Shown: positions 39,992-49,807 of the stretch, one piece after another
Position numbering within the stretch: the stretch's first letter is position 1
How the letters are laid out: every line of letters begins with the position of its first letter
NCBI RefSeq assembly: GCF_003610405.1
Contig: NZ_RAQC01000001.1
Coordinates: forward strand, 310,001-374,000
Direction of reading: 5' to 3'
DNA from: Microbacterium sp. AG238
GTDB taxonomy: Bacteria; Actinomycetota; Actinomycetes; Actinomycetales; Microbacteriaceae
DNA: 64,000 nt
Notes under the pieces: generated by a model
What the model was told of the DNA's origin: nothing
Databases searched by the model: none
The model's input: only the letters and a program-made list of their open reading frames with translations
Made by a program: the position numbers and the translations under genes

Positions 39992-40006
39992 ACGTCGATG
40001 ACGGCG

Positions 40007-42436
40007 TCAGTCCTCGGTGGTCGGCGACGCCGAGACGGGGGTGCCGCTGAGGGCGGCCGTCGTGACTCGACGCCGTCCACGCCCTTGGCCCGGGGCCTTG
40101 GGCTCGGGGAGCGCGTTGAGCACCGAGTCGAGCAGCAGGTCCTTCTCGGTGCGCGGCGCCTTGGGCTCGGACTTCTTGCGACGCGGCTTCTTCGGTCGCT
40201 CGACGGGCGCGGCCTCGGGCTCCACCGCCACTGCGACGAGCTCGGCGTCCTCCTCCGCGGCGGTGGGCTGAATCGTCGAAGCGGCGATCTGCGCGAGAGC
40301 GGACTTCGCACCCTCGGTGATCACGTGCGTGCCTCCGGTGGCCGGAGCCGGCGCCGTGGCACCGCCACCGCCCCGACCGTTGCGGCGTGCCGACCCGTTG
40401 CCGTTGCCGTTGCCGTTCTGCGAGCCCGCGCCGCGGTGCTTGATGACCGGGTCGTGGTGGACGATAACGCCGCGTCCCGCGCACACGTCGCAGGCTTCGC
40501 TGAAGGTCTCCAGGAGGCCGAGTCCGAGCTTCTTGCGGGTCATCTGCACGAGGCCGAGGGAGGTGACCTCCGCCACCTGGTGCTTCGTGCGGTCACGGCT
40601 GAGGCACTCGATGAGGCGCCGCAGCACGAGGTCACGGTTCGACTCGAGCACCATGTCGATGAAGTCCACGACGATGATGCCGCCGATGTCGCGCAGGCGC
40701 AGCTGCCGGACGATCTCCTCGGCTGCCTCCAGGTTGTTCTTGGTGACGGTCTCCTCGAGGTTGCCGCCCGATCCGACGAACTTGCCGGTGTTCACGTCGA
40801 CCACGGTCATGGCTTCGGTGCGGTCGATCACGAGCGAACCGCCCGACGGCAGCCAGACCTTGCGGTCGAGAGCCTTCTCGATCTGCTCCGTCACACGGAA
40901 CGCGTCGAATGGGTCCTGCTCGTCCTCGTACTTCTCGACGCGCTCGAGAAGGTCAGGAGCGACTCCCGTCAGGTACGACGTGATGGTCGCGTACGCCTCG
41001 TCACCCTGGATGAGCATCCGCGAGAAGTCCTCGTTGAAGACGTCTCGCACGATCTTCACGAGCAGATCGGGCTCGGAGTGCAGCAGCGCGGGTGCCTGGA
41101 TCTTCTCGAGCTGCGAGCTGATGTGCTCCCACTGCGAGGTGAGTCGCTGCACGTCCCGCGTGAGCTGGTCCTCCGTCGCGCCCTCAGCGGCAGTGCGCAC
41201 GATCACGCCCGACGACTCGGGGAGGACCTCCTTCAGGATGCGCTTGAGCCGCGCCCGCTCGGTGTCGGGGAGCTTTCGCGAGATGCCGTTCATGGCGCCG
41301 CCGGGGACGTACACGAGGTAGCGGCCGGGCAGCGAGATCTGGCTGGTGAGCCGGGCGCCCTTGTGTCCCACGGGGTCCTTCGTCACCTGCACGAGGACGC
41401 GATCACCGGACTTGAGTGCGAGCTCGATGCGGCGCGGCTGATTGCCCGTCTCGACGGCATCCCAGTCGACCTCGCCGGAGTACAGCACGGCGTTTCGACC
41501 ACGACCGATGTCGACGAAGGCGGCTTCCATGCTCGGAAGCACGTTCTGCACCCGCCCCAGGTAGACGTTGCCGATCAGCGACGCGTCCTGGTTGCGGGCG
41601 ACGTAGTGCTCGACCAGAACGTTGTCCTCGAGCACGGCGATCTGGATACGACCGTTCTTCGAGCGGACGACCATGACGCGATCTACCGCCTCGCGGCGTG
41701 CGAGGAACTCGGCCTCGGTGACCACGGTGCGACGACGGCCTGCTTCACGGCCGTCGCGCCGGCGCTGCTTCTTCGCCTCGAGGCGGGTCGAGCCCTTGAT
41801 CCGCTGCGGCTCGGTGATGAGCTCGACCGCACGCTGCCGCGGAGCCGGCTCGTTGCCGTCGTCGCCGTTGGATCCGCCGCGGCGGCGGCCGCGACGACGA
41901 GAGCTGCCCGGCCCCGACGAAGATGCGGTTTCGTCATCGTCGCCGTCGTCCGGCAGCGCGGGGAGCGGCGGGAGCTCGGGCGCGTAGAAGTGCAGCGCGG
42001 TCGAGACCGCCGACACGAACTCCGCGGGAAGGAGGCCGAGCGACACCGCGGTCGGCGGGCCCGCGTCGCCGGGGGCGGGCTCGTCGCCGGGCTCAGGCTC
42101 CGCAGCGGGCGCAGGAGGTTCGGAAACCGTCTGATCCTCAGCCGGTGCGGGCTCCTCAGCCGGTGCGGGCTCCTCAGCCGGTGCGGGCTCCGCGGCCGGT
42201 GCAGACTCGCCGGCCGCGGCGGGCTCATCCGGTACCGCGGGGGCGTCGGTCGCCTCGGCGCCGTCGCTCTCGCCCGCAGCAGGCTCGGCTGCGGCGTCCT
42301 CTGCGGCCCGCCCACTGTCGATGTGTTCCTCGGTGGCGTCGATCGACGCCACTGCGTCAGCCAGTTCGGCTGCGGCGGCGTCTACCGCGCTTGCGGACTC
42401 AGCGGGGGTCGGATTGTCGTTGCGATCGTCGGCCAT
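40007..42436 (-). CDS. rne: Ribonuclease E/G family protein
   Basis: 809 residues from the ATG at 42436 (GAGGAG upstream). An acidic, Ala/Pro-rich, disordered N-terminal extension (1-145, including three exact PAPAEE-type repeats) and a basic RRRGRRRGGS segment precede the catalytic half: an S1 domain (NVYLGRVQNVLPSMEAAFVDIG), the DNase-I-like domain with VVDVNTGKFVG and IIVVDFIDM supplying the magnesium-binding Asp residues, and the zinc-link CDVCAGRG. A variable basic C-terminal tail follows (about 680-809). It starts mRNA decay and processes rRNA and tRNA. The extension N-terminal to the catalytic domain is the actinobacterial arrangement, unlike E. coli. Confidence 0.93.
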   Translation of the reverse strand: MADDRNDNPTPAESASAVDAAAAELADAVASIDATEEHIDSGRAAEDAAAEPAAGESDGAEATDAPAVPDEPAAAGESAPAAEPAPAEEPAPAEEPAPAEDQTVSEPPAPAAEPEPGDEPAPGDAGPPTAVSLGLLPAEFVSAVSTALHFYAPELPPLPALPDDGDDDETASSSGPGSSRRRGRRRGGSNGDDGNEPAPRQRAVELITEPQRIKGSTRLEAKKQRRRDGREAGRRRTVVTEAEFLARREAVDRVMVVRSKNGRIQIAVLEDNVLVEHYVARNQDASLIGNVYLGRVQNVLPSMEAAFVDIGRGRNAVLYSGEVDWDAVETGNQPRRIELALKSGDRVLVQVTKDPVGHKGARLTSQISLPGRYLVYVPGGAMNGISRKLPDTERARLKRILKEVLPESSGVIVRTAAEGATEDQLTRDVQRLTSQWEHISSQLEKIQAPALLHSEPDLLVKIVRDVFNEDFSRMLIQGDEAYATITSYLTGVAPDLLERVEKYEDEQDPFDAFRVTEQIEKALDRKVWLPSGGSLVIDRTEAMTVVDVNTGKFVGSGGNLEETVTKNNLEAAEEIVRQLRLRDIGGIIVVDFIDMVLESNRDLVLRRLIECLSRDRTKHQVAEVTSLGLVQMTRKKLGLGLLETFSEACDVCAGRGVIVHHDPVIKHRGAGSQNGNGNGNGSARRNGRGGGGATAPAPATGGTHVITEGAKSALAQIAASTIQPTAAEEDAELVAVAVEPEAAPVERPKKPRRKKSEPKAPRTEKDLLLDSVLNALPEPKAPGQGRGRRRVTTAALSGTPVSASPTTED
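42135..42206 (-). repeat. 18-base tandem repeat inside the RNase gene
   Basis: TCCTCAGCCGGTGCGGGC occurs three times without a mismatch (42135-42188), followed by a degenerate fourth copy. It encodes the six-residue PAPAEE unit in the disordered N-terminal region and should vary in copy number between strains. Confidence 0.85.
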
Positions 42437-42628
42437 CACTGGCGTACTCCTCTTCGGGCGGCACCGCGCGCCACCCGGCACATCTCTGGCGGCGTCGCTC
42501 CCGGAAGGACGAGCCGCGAACTCACTCGGTGTGCAGCCGGCTCTCGGCACGGCCTGCGTGGGCAGCCATTGCCCGAAGTCTCTCGTGAAGCACTGTCGCA
42601 GCGCGGCTGCGTGCGTGCATCGACATTC

Positions 42629-42634
42629 ATTATC
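42629..42634 (-). promoter_or_regulatory. Candidate -10 of the RNase E/G gene
   Basis: GATAAT about 190 bases before the ATG, which would give a long leader, as expected for RNase E mRNAs that control their own decay. No clear -35 is seen. Confidence 0.35.
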
Positions 42635-42701
42635 GCACTACGCGCGTCGCTTCGTGGGACGCGGGCTCCGAGCCTCACGGCCGGGTCATCGAGTGCGATG
42701 G

Positions 42702-42707
42702 GATAAT
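42702..42707 (+). promoter_or_regulatory. Candidate -10 of the VKOR gene
   Basis: GATAAT ends seven bases before the ATG, again a leaderless-type spacing. Confidence 0.4.
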
Positions 42708-42714
42708 CGCCGTC

Positions 42715-43314
42715 ATGTCCGCTCCTCGCAGCCACGCCCGCCCCGTCGCTCTCGCCGTCTGGCTGATGATCGCGGGCGTCATCGGCTGGATCGCCGCGTT
42801 CGCTCTGACCACCGAGCGCCTGCATCTTCTCGAGGACGCGACGGCGACGGCATCCTGCGATTTCAACCTGGTGGTCCAGTGCGGCGCCAACCTGACCTCC
42901 CCGCAGGGCTCGGTCTTCGGTTTCCCCAATCCTCTGCTCGGGCTGACCGGCTGGGTCGCGCCCGTCGTCGTCGGCGCGGCCATCCTCGCCGGAGCCCGCT
43001 TCTCACGGTGGTTCTGGCTGCTCTTCTGGGCAGGGATGGCGTTCGCCTTCGGGTTCGTGGTCTGGCTCATCTCGCAGAGCATCTTCGTGCTCGGCACCCT
43101 CTGCCCGTGGTGCATGGTCACCTGGTTCGTGACGATCCCGAGCTTCTACGCGGTGACCCTGCATGTCCTGCGGTCGGGCGTCGTGCCGCTCCCGCGACGG
43201 GGGCGCGCCGTGGCGGCGGGTCTTTCCGGCTGGGTCCCGTTGCTGGCCGTGCTCAGCTATGTCGCGATCGCCGTCGTCGCGCAGATCCGCCTCGACTGGA
43301 TCGGTTTCCTCTGA
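42715..43314 (+). CDS. Vitamin K epoxide reductase (VKOR) family protein
   Basis: 199 residues with five membrane segments. The redox pairs are C48/C56 (ASCDFNLVVQC, outer loop) and the CPWC active site C130-C133 next to the quinone site. Bacterial VKORs reoxidise a DsbA-like protein and pass electrons to menaquinone, so this should serve disulfide formation outside the membrane. No DsbA-like partner is adjacent. It is convergent with ndk across a strong hairpin. Confidence 0.93.
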   Translation: MSAPRSHARPVALAVWLMIAGVIGWIAAFALTTERLHLLEDATATASCDFNLVVQCGANLTSPQGSVFGFPNPLLGLTGWVAPVVVGAAILAGARFSRWFWLLFWAGMAFAFGFVVWLISQSIFVLGTLCPWCMVTWFVTIPSFYAVTLHVLRSGVVPLPRRGRAVAAGLSGWVPLLAVLSYVAIAVVAQIRLDWIGFL

Positions 43315-43322
43315 AACCACGA

Positions 43323-43360
43323 CGCCCGCGAGCCGACGTCATGACGTCGAGTCGCGGGCG
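43323..43360. terminator. Bidirectional hairpin between the VKOR gene and ndk
   Basis: Outer stem CGCCCGCGA/TCGCGGGCG encloses a second palindrome CGACGTCATGACGTCG, giving a long nearly continuous hairpin between two convergent genes. Confidence 0.75.
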
Positions 43361-43377
43361 GAATGTCGCGGGGAAGG

Positions 43378-43794
43378 TCAGCCGAACCAGATCTGCAGCT
43401 CACGGGCGGCGGACTCGGGGCTGTCAGAGCCGTGGACCAGGTTCTGCTGGACCGCGAGCCCCCAGTCGCGGCCGAAGTCGCCGCGGATCGTTCCCGGGGC
43501 GGCGGTCGTGGGATCGGTGGTCCCGGCGAGCGAGCGGAAGCCTTCGATGACGCGGTTTCCTGCCAGGCGGATCGCGACGGAGGGCCCGCTCTGCATGAAC
43601 TCGAGCAGCGGCTCGTAGAACGGCTTGCCGGCGTGCTCGGCGTAGTGCTTCTCGAGCAGGTCGCGATCAGCCTCGACGAGACGGATGTCGACGAGCGCGT
43701 AGCCTTTCGCCTCGATACGGGCCAGGATCGCGCCGGTGAGGCCGCGGGCCACACCGTCGGGCTTGACGAGGACGAGGGTCTCTTCGGTGGGCAT
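43378..43794 (-). CDS. ndk: Nucleoside diphosphate kinase
   Basis: 138 residues, full length. The phosphorylated histidine is H121 in NLVHGSDSPESA; LVLVKPDGVARGL is the typical start. It balances nucleoside triphosphates. GGAG lies upstream of the ATG, and the preceding DUF4233 gene ends one base away, so ndk is the last gene of the ileS-folC-DUF4233-ndk unit. Confidence 0.97.
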   Translation of the reverse strand: MPTEETLVLVKPDGVARGLTGAILARIEAKGYALVDIRLVEADRDLLEKHYAEHAGKPFYEPLLEFMQSGPSVAIRLAGNRVIEGFRSLAGTTDPTTAAPGTIRGDFGRDWGLAVQQNLVHGSDSPESAARELQIWFG

Positions 43795-43795
43795 G

Positions 43796-44197
43796 TCAGT
43801 CTCCGTTCGATTCGTCGGCTGCGCGGGCGGCGTTCCGCCGGTCGAGAGCAGCCCCCTTGATCGTCGCATATGCGTACATGCCCCCGAAAACCAGCGCCAC
43901 GATTCCCAGCGCGGGCACGAGGAACACGCCGAGAGCCAGGATGACCTGGAGCGCCCAGCCCAGCACGATGCCCCACCGGTGCCGGAGCACCCCGGACGTG
44001 AGGATCATCACGACGGCGAGCACAGCTCCAGCGACGACCCCCCACCAGTCCGGGATGCCGTCGGGGAGAACGCCCAGTCCGTAGACCGTGAGCCCGCCGA
44101 GGAAGACGACGATCGACTCGAAGCCGAGCACGACCGATCCGAGGGACTCGGCGGCCCCGCGACGACGGCGCTCGCGCGCCCGGCTCACGCCTGCCAT
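43796..44197 (-). CDS. DUF4233 membrane protein
   Basis: 133 residues with a short Arg-rich N-terminus and about four membrane segments. The sequence LGSVVLGFESIVVFLGGL and the later LRHRWGIVLGWALQ fit DUF4233, an actinobacterial family found between folC and ndk. Function unknown. I took the ATG at 44197 (GGAAG upstream); a GTG at 44188, forming a GTGA overlap with the folC stop, is equally plausible and would shorten the protein by three residues. Confidence 0.82.
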   Translation of the reverse strand: MAGVSRARERRRRGAAESLGSVVLGFESIVVFLGGLTVYGLGVLPDGIPDWWGVVAGAVLAVVMILTSGVLRHRWGIVLGWALQVILALGVFLVPALGIVALVFGGMYAYATIKGAALDRRNAARAADESNGD

Positions 44198-45537
44198 CCC
44201 GACTTCCAGTCCTCCGCGCCGGCGAGGGCGATCGCCTCTCCGGCGAGCACGACGGAACCCGCGATGACGACCGCGCGACGCTCCGCGGCCGCAGCCCACT
44301 CGCGTGCGGCCTCGGCCGCCTCGACCAGGTCCCGGTGCTCGGTCACACCGAGTCCGCGATCCTCCGCCAGGTCGGCGACGAGGGTCGGCTCCGAAGCGCG
44401 CTCCGAGTCCGGTGCGGTCGCGAACACGTGCGTCGCGACCGGCGCGAGGGCGTCGACGATCCCGGAGGCGTCTTTGTCGCCCAGCACACCCAGCACGACG
44501 CCCCACTCATCGAAGTCGAACGATTCGCGCAGCGCCGCGGCGAGGGCGGCGGCCCCGTGCGGGTTGTGGGCACTGTCGACGAGGACGGTGGGGCTGATGC
44601 CGAGGAGTTGCAGCCGACCGGGAGACGTCACCGCGCCGAGGCCATCCGCCACCACCTCCGCGTGCAGCGCCTGGTCCTCGGCCCCGATGAGGGCCTCCAC
44701 TGCGGCGACGGCCAGAGCGGCGTTCTCCGCCTGGTGCGAGCCGTACAGCGGCAGGTAGAGCTCCGGGTACTCCCCCGCCCGGCCACGGACGCTGATCTGC
44801 TGCCCGCCCACGGCGAGACTGTGCCCCGACAGGCCGAAGTCATCTCCGGCGAACCCGACGGTCGCGGCGACCTCCGCCGCGCGCGCGCGGATCTGCGCAG
44901 CAGCCTCGGGGGTCTGCACCGCCGAGACGACTGCCGCGCCGGGCTTGATGATCCCTGCCTTCACCGCAGCGATCTCGGCGATCGTCTCCCCGAGGCGATC
45001 GGCATGGTCGAGAGCGATGGGCCCGATGACCGCGACGTCGCCGTCGGCGGTGTTGGTGGAGTCCCACGACCCGCCCATACCCACCTCGATGACGGCGACA
45101 TCGACCGGCGCGTCGGAGAACGCGACGAATGCAAGCACGGTGAGCAGTTCGAAGAACGTCAGCGGTGCGTCGCCTGCGGCATCCAGCTCCGAATCCACCA
45201 GATCGACGAACGGCGAGATCTCCTCCCATGCGTCGGCGACGGCTGCGTCGGCGATCGGCTCGCCGTCGATGAGGATCCGCTCGGTGAACCGTTCGAGATG
45301 CGGGCTGGTGAAGAGCCCGGTGCGCAAGCCGTGTGCTCGAACGAGGCTCTCGATCATGCGGCTGGTGGACGTCTTGCCGTTCGTGCCCGTCACATGGACG
45401 ACGCGATAGGTGCGCTGCGGATCATCGAGCAGCTCGAGGACGCGCCGCGTACGTTCGACGCGCGGCTGCACCCACTGCTCCCCCTGACGCTGCAGCAGCG
45501 CTGCATAGACGGCGTCCGCCCGGGCCTGATCGGTCAT
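44185..45537 (-). CDS. folC: Dihydrofolate/folylpolyglutamate synthase
   Basis: 450 residues. The ATP-binding loop GTNGKTS lies at 51-57, and [13 protein letters not shown] and VDSAHNPHG are the Mur-ligase-family motifs of FolC. It adds glutamate to dihydropteroate or folates. The ATG overlaps the ileS stop by four bases (ATGA), so its translation is coupled to ileS and therefore to the T-box. Confidence 0.95.
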   Translation of the reverse strand: MTDQARADAVYAALLQRQGEQWVQPRVERTRRVLELLDDPQRTYRVVHVTGTNGKTSTSRMIESLVRAHGLRTGLFTSPHLERFTERILIDGEPIADAAVADAWEEISPFVDLVDSELDAAGDAPLTFFELLTVLAFVAFSDAPVDVAVIEVGMGGSWDSTNTADGDVAVIGPIALDHADRLGETIAEIAAVKAGIIKPGAAVVSAVQTPEAAAQIRARAAEVAATVGFAGDDFGLSGHSLAVGGQQISVRGRAGEYPELYLPLYGSHQAENAALAVAAVEALIGAEDQALHAEVVADGLGAVTSPGRLQLLGISPTVLVDSAHNPHGAAALAAALRESFDFDEWGVVLGVLGDKDASGIVDALAPVATHVFATAPDSERASEPTLVADLAEDRGLGVTEHRDLVEAAEAAREWAAAAERRAVVIAGSVVLAGEAIALAGAEDWKSGWQA

Positions 45538-48500
45538 GCGTTCTCTCCTGTCAGACGGGTGACGCTCACGGTGAGGCCGGCCTGGTTCGCGTAGGTCTTG
45601 GCGGCGACGACGGCCTCGAAGTCGGCGCTTCCCTCGGCGGCGAGCTCCGCGGATGTCGCGAGGGTCTGCGACCGGGACCGCACCGCCCATTCGCGAGCCA
45701 GTGTCTCGCCCGCGACATCAGCGGCCTCGAACGCCGATGCGACCGCGGCGGCGTCATCGTCGGAGTCGAAGGTGAGTCCGAGTCGGATGCGGTCGCTGAC
45801 CTCGAAACCGGCGGCCTTGCGCGTGTCCTGCACGGCCCGGATGACGTCGCGGGCCAGCCCCTCGGCTTCGAGCTGCGGCGTGGTCGTGGTGTCGAGCAGA
45901 ACGAATCCGCCGCCGGACAACAGTGCGATCGCCGTTCCCTCGGCCACACCGCCCGCCTCGAGCGTCAGCTCGTACTCCCCGGGTTCCAGAGCGATCCCGT
46001 CGACCGTCACGACACCGTCCTGCTCGCTCCACAGGCCTGCCCGGGCACCCGCGATGACGTGCTGCACCTGCTTGCCCAGGCGTGGTCCGGCCGCGCGGGC
46101 GTTCACCGAGAGGCGCTGGCTGATGCCGTACGAGGCCGCGAGGTCGTCCGAAAGCTCGGCCACAGCGACATCCTTCACGTTGAGCTCGTCGCGGAGGATG
46201 TCGGCGAACTGCTCCAGCGACGCCGCGTCGCTCGTCGCAACCGTGAGCTGAGGCAGGGGCAGGCGCACGCGCTTGCCCTCCTTCTTGCGCAGAGCGTTGG
46301 CCACTGATGAGACCTCGCGGACGGCGTCCATAGCCGAACGGATGTCGGCTGCCGGCGCGAACTCGTCTGCGTCCGGCCAGTCCTCCAGGTGGACGCTCCG
46401 GCCGCCGGTGAGGCCCTGCCAGACGCGCTCGCTCACGAGGGGCAGAAGCGGCGCCGCGACCCGGGTCAGCGTCTCGAGCACCGTGTAGAGGGTGTCGAAC
46501 GCCTCGGTCGACGCATCGTCGCCCGGCACGACGCCCACCCAGAAGCGATCGCGGGAGCGGCGGATGTACCAGTTCGTGAGCGCTTCGGCGAAGTCGCGCA
46601 GCTTGGCCGCGGCCATCGTGGAGTCGAGGGCCTCCAGGTCGGCGGCGACATCGCGCACCAGGTCGCCGGTCAGCGCCAGGATGTAGCGGTCGAGCACGTT
46701 CGTGGAGTCGGTCCGACGCCGCGCCTCGTACCCGGCCCCGCCCTCACCGCCGGCCGCGTTGGCGTAGGTGGCGAAGAAGTACCAGGTGTTCCACAGCGGA
46801 AGCAGGAACTCCCGCACGCCCGCCCGGATGCCCTCTTCGGTGACGACGAGGTTGCCGCCGCGGAGCACCGACGAGCCCATCAGGAACCACCGCATCGCGT
46901 CGGAACCGTCGCGGTCGAAGACCTCGGACACGTCCGGGTAGTTCCGTAGCGACTTCGACATCTTCTGACCGTCGCTGCCGAGCACGATGCCGTGGCAGGC
47001 GACGCCCGAGAACGCCGGCCGGTCGAACAGGGCGCCGGAGAGGACGTGCATGACGTAGAACCAGCCGCGGGTCTGTCCGATGTACTCCACGATGAAGTCC
47101 GCCGGAGCGTGCTCGTCGAACCACTCCCGGTTCTCGAATGGGTAGTGCACCTGTGCGTACGGCATCGACCCGGAGTCGAACCACACGTCGAAGACGTCCT
47201 CGATGCGGCGCATCGTCGAGCGGCCGGTCGGGTCGTCGGGGTTCGGACGCGTGAGGTCATCGATGAACGGCCGGTGCAGGTCGACCTCGCCCGCCTCGTT
47301 GCGCGGCAGGCGACCGAAGTCGCGTTCGATGTCGGCCAGCGAGCCGTACACGTCGGTTCGCGGGTACTCGGGGTCGTCGCTCTTCCAGACCGGGATCGGC
47401 GAGCCCCAGAAGCGGTTTCGGCTGATCGACCAGTCGCGCGCGCCCTCGAGCCACTTGCCGAACTGCCCGTGCTTGACGTTCTCGGGTGCCCACGTGATCT
47501 GCTCGTTGAGTTCGAGCAGGCGGTCCTTGATCGCCGTGACGCGCACGAACCAGCTCGACACCGCCTTGTAGATCAGCGGATTGCGGCAGCGCCAGCAATG
47601 CGGGTACGAGTGCTCGTAGCTCGCTTCGCGAAGCAGACGTCCCTCGGCCTTCAGCAGGCGGATCAGCGGTCGGTTGGCGTCCATCCACAGCTCGCCCGCG
47701 ACATCCGCGACCTGGGGCAGGAACCGTCCGCCGTCGTCGAGGCTCATGATCAGCGGGATGCCGGCAGCGGCCGTGACGCGCTGGTCGTCCTCACCGTAGG
47801 CCGGAGCCTGGTGGACGATTCCCGTGCCGTCGGTCGTCGTGACGTAATCATCGACCAGCACGCGCCACGCCGACCCCGTTCCCCAGGTCTCGGCATCGGC
47901 GTAGTAGTCGAAGAGCCGGTCATACTGCACGTCGGCGAGCTCGCGGCCGACGACGGTCCGCTCGACCGCGGCGCGCGCCTCGTCGACGTCGCCGTAGCCG
48001 AGGTCCTTGGCATATCCGCCGAGAAGGTCTTCAGCGAGCAGGTAGCGATGGGCGTCGGCCTCGGCGCGGTCCTCGTGGACGTCGGCAGCGCCGGCCGGGC
48101 CGCCGGGCAGCACGACGTAGCGGATGTCCGGGCCGACGGCGAGGGCGAAGTTGGTCGGAAGCGTCCATGGCGTCGTCGTCCAGGCGAGGGCACGGACGCC
48201 GGTGAGTCCGAGCGTCTCGGCCTTCGCGCCGACGAAGGGGAAGGTGACGGTGACGGAGGGGTCCTGTCGCATCTTGTAGACGTCGTCGTCCATGCGCAGT
48301 TCGTGATTCGACAGCGGAGTCTCGTCGCGCCAGCAGTAGGGCAGCACCCGGTAGCCCTCGTAGGCGAGGTCTTTGTCCCACAGCTCCTTGAACGCCCAGA
48401 GCACCGACTCCATGAAGCCCGTGTCGAGCGTCTTGTATCCGCGCTCGAAGTCGACCCAGCGCGCCTGCCGGGTGACGTAGTCCTCCCACTCGCGTGTGTA

Positions 48501-48911
48501 CTCGAGCACCGACGAGCGCGCCTTCTCGTTGAAGGCGGCGATGCCCATCGCCTCGATCTCGCTCTTCTCGGTGATCCCGAGCTGCTTCATCGCCTCGAGT
48601 TCCGCGGGCAGCCCATGGGTGTCCCACCCGAAGACGCGGTCGACCTTCTTGCCGCGCATCGTCTGGAACCGGGGGAAGACGTCCTTCGCGTACCCGGTGA
48701 GCAGGTGCCCGTAGTGCGGCAGGCCGTTGGCGAAGGGCGGGCCATCATAGAAGACCCACTCGGGTGCGCCCTCGCGTTGCGTGATCGAGGTGCGGAAGGT
48801 GTCGTCGCGTTGCCAGAACGCGAGCACCTCGCGCTCGAGGTCGGGAAAGCGGGGGCTCGGCACGACGCTGTCGGCGGCGGGGCCGAAAGCAGAGGACTTC
48901 GGATAGGTCAT
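45534..48911 (-). CDS. ileS: Isoleucine--tRNA ligase, long (eukaryal-like) type
   Basis: 1125 residues from the ATG at 48911. Class I signatures are HYGH (66-69) in [12 protein letters not shown] and KMSKSLRN. The stretches [11 protein letters not shown] and [17 protein letters not shown] and the length well above 940 fit the eukaryal-like IleS2 type rather than the E. coli type. IleS2 enzymes are known for natural insensitivity to mupirocin. The C-terminal anticodon-binding and DUF5915-like parts are present. Expression is controlled by the T-box directly upstream, whose last hairpin covers the ribosome-binding site. Confidence 0.95.
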   Translation of the reverse strand: MTYPKSSAFGPAADSVVPSPRFPDLEREVLAFWQRDDTFRTSITQREGAPEWVFYDGPPFANGLPHYGHLLTGYAKDVFPRFQTMRGKKVDRVFGWDTHGLPAELEAMKQLGITEKSEIEAMGIAAFNEKARSSVLEYTREWEDYVTRQARWVDFERGYKTLDTGFMESVLWAFKELWDKDLAYEGYRVLPYCWRDETPLSNHELRMDDDVYKMRQDPSVTVTFPFVGAKAETLGLTGVRALAWTTTPWTLPTNFALAVGPDIRYVVLPGGPAGAADVHEDRAEADAHRYLLAEDLLGGYAKDLGYGDVDEARAAVERTVVGRELADVQYDRLFDYYADAETWGTGSAWRVLVDDYVTTTDGTGIVHQAPAYGEDDQRVTAAAGIPLIMSLDDGGRFLPQVADVAGELWMDANRPLIRLLKAEGRLLREASYEHSYPHCWRCRNPLIYKAVSSWFVRVTAIKDRLLELNEQITWAPENVKHGQFGKWLEGARDWSISRNRFWGSPIPVWKSDDPEYPRTDVYGSLADIERDFGRLPRNEAGEVDLHRPFIDDLTRPNPDDPTGRSTMRRIEDVFDVWFDSGSMPYAQVHYPFENREWFDEHAPADFIVEYIGQTRGWFYVMHVLSGALFDRPAFSGVACHGIVLGSDGQKMSKSLRNYPDVSEVFDRDGSDAMRWFLMGSSVLRGGNLVVTEEGIRAGVREFLLPLWNTWYFFATYANAAGGEGGAGYEARRRTDSTNVLDRYILALTGDLVRDVAADLEALDSTMAAAKLRDFAEALTNWYIRRSRDRFWVGVVPGDDASTEAFDTLYTVLETLTRVAAPLLPLVSERVWQGLTGGRSVHLEDWPDADEFAPAADIRSAMDAVREVSSVANALRKKEGKRVRLPLPQLTVATSDAASLEQFADILRDELNVKDVAVAELSDDLAASYGISQRLSVNARAAGPRLGKQVQHVIAGARAGLWSEQDGVVTVDGIALEPGEYELTLEAGGVAEGTAIALLSGGGFVLLDTTTTPQLEAEGLARDVIRAVQDTRKAAGFEVSDRIRLGLTFDSDDDAAAVASAFEAADVAGETLAREWAVRSRSQTLATSAELAAEGSADFEAVVAAKTYANQAGLTVSVTRLTGENA

Positions 48912-49092
48912 GGCTTCTCTCGCAGGGTCGGACTTCCTGCGAGGACGATCGTGCGACCGCGGTACCACCCCGCTTGCCCCGGAGGGCCACTCTCCCAGCG
49001 GCTGTGACGGGCCTGCCCCGCTCGGTTCTACTGAGCGGATGACCGCCGTTCTTCCGAGAGCTCCCCGGTGATGGCCGGATCGGTGCTGATGA
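48912..49092 (-). promoter_or_regulatory. ileS T-box riboswitch (translational type)
   Basis: On the minus strand the leader contains GGCCATCACCGGGG with specifier triplet ATC (isoleucine) at 49070-49072 in a very short stem I, and the T-box sequence GGGGTGGTACCGCGG at 48957-48971 that pairs with the tRNA 3' end. The final hairpin CTCGCAGG-N9-CCTGCGAG (48919-48943) runs into the GAGAG ribosome-binding site of ileS. No U-tract terminator follows, so control should be by hiding or freeing the ribosome-binding site. This matches the ultrashort-stem-I actinobacterial class. Confidence 0.93.
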
Positions 49093-49096
49093 CCCC

Positions 49097-49102
49097 ATCA
49101 TA
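49097..49102 (-). promoter_or_regulatory. -10 element of ileS
   Basis: TATGAT just upstream of the T-box RNA, giving a leader of about 180 bases. The -35 region is weak. Confidence 0.6.
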
Positions 49103-49111
49103 CCGTCGGCA

Positions 49112-49117
49112 TACGCT
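49112..49117 (+). promoter_or_regulatory. Candidate -10 for leaderless 49124 gene
   Basis: TACGCT-GATCGT-ATG; nine bases from the opposed ileS -10 element. Confidence 0.45.
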
Positions 49118-49123
49118 GATCGT

Positions 49124-49807
49124 ATGGCCCGTCCGCGTACCCGTCCCGCACCCCCTCGCGTCAGCGACCCCGATCTGCCGCGTCATCTCGAGCCCGCCAC
49201 CCTGTCGCGGCACGGCGATCTCGTCGAGGTCTCCGTCTCGGTCGGTGGCGGCTCGGTGGACGGCGCCCACGCGCGACTGAGCGAGAGCGTCGTCGAGCCC
49301 GGTGCTCCTGAGCGGCTCGATCTCACCGGCGCGGTCCTCAGCGACGTCGTCATCCGCGATCTCGCGACCCCCGAGCTGCGCGTCGGCGACGGCACCTGGC
49401 GCACCGTGACCCTCATCGGAGGGAGGATCGGCACACTCGACGCGCAGCGGGCTCGCTTCGACGGCGTGATCCTGCGCGGCATCCGGATCGACTACCTCTC
49501 GGTTCCGGCCTCGACGCTGCGCGACGTGGAGATCATCGATTGCCGCATCGGCACGCTCGACGCTCCCGGCGCGCTCCTGGAACGAGTGCGATTCGCGAAC
49601 ACCACGGTCGACGAGTTCGACACCCGGGCGCTCTCCAGCACCGACCTCGATCTCCGCGGTCTCGAGGCGCTCGCGTTCACCGACATCCGGGCGCTTGCCG
49701 GCGCCACCGCATCCCGGCGCCAGATCGAGGTGCACGCCGCCGCGTTCGGCGTTGCTCTCGGGTGGGACGTCCGCGACGACGACTCCGCCGGGGACTCGCA
49801 CCCGTGA
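49124..49807 (+). CDS. Pentapeptide-repeat-like (beta-helix) protein
   Basis: 227 residues. From about residue 60 to 180 it shows short, irregular repeats in which Leu, Val or Ile recurs every five or so residues next to Asp, Arg or Gly (LTGAVLSDVVIRDL, TLIGGRIGTLDA, RIGTLDAPGALLERVRF); RIGTLDA occurs twice exactly. This suggests a right-handed beta-helix like pentapeptide-repeat proteins, though the repeats are not canonical. No function can be given. It overlaps the next gene by four bases (GTGA). Confidence 0.7.
   Translation: MARPRTRPAPPRVSDPDLPRHLEPATLSRHGDLVEVSVSVGGGSVDGAHARLSESVVEPGAPERLDLTGAVLSDVVIRDLATPELRVGDGTWRTVTLIGGRIGTLDAQRARFDGVILRGIRIDYLSVPASTLRDVEIIDCRIGTLDAPGALLERVRFANTTVDEFDTRALSSTDLDLRGLEALAFTDIRALAGATASRRQIEVHAAAFGVALGWDVRDDDSAGDSHP

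Noticed and set aside
42135..42206. Tandem repeat considered as a CRISPR-like or regulatory array
   Set aside because: No spacers; the unit is in frame and encodes PAPAEE in a disordered protein region.
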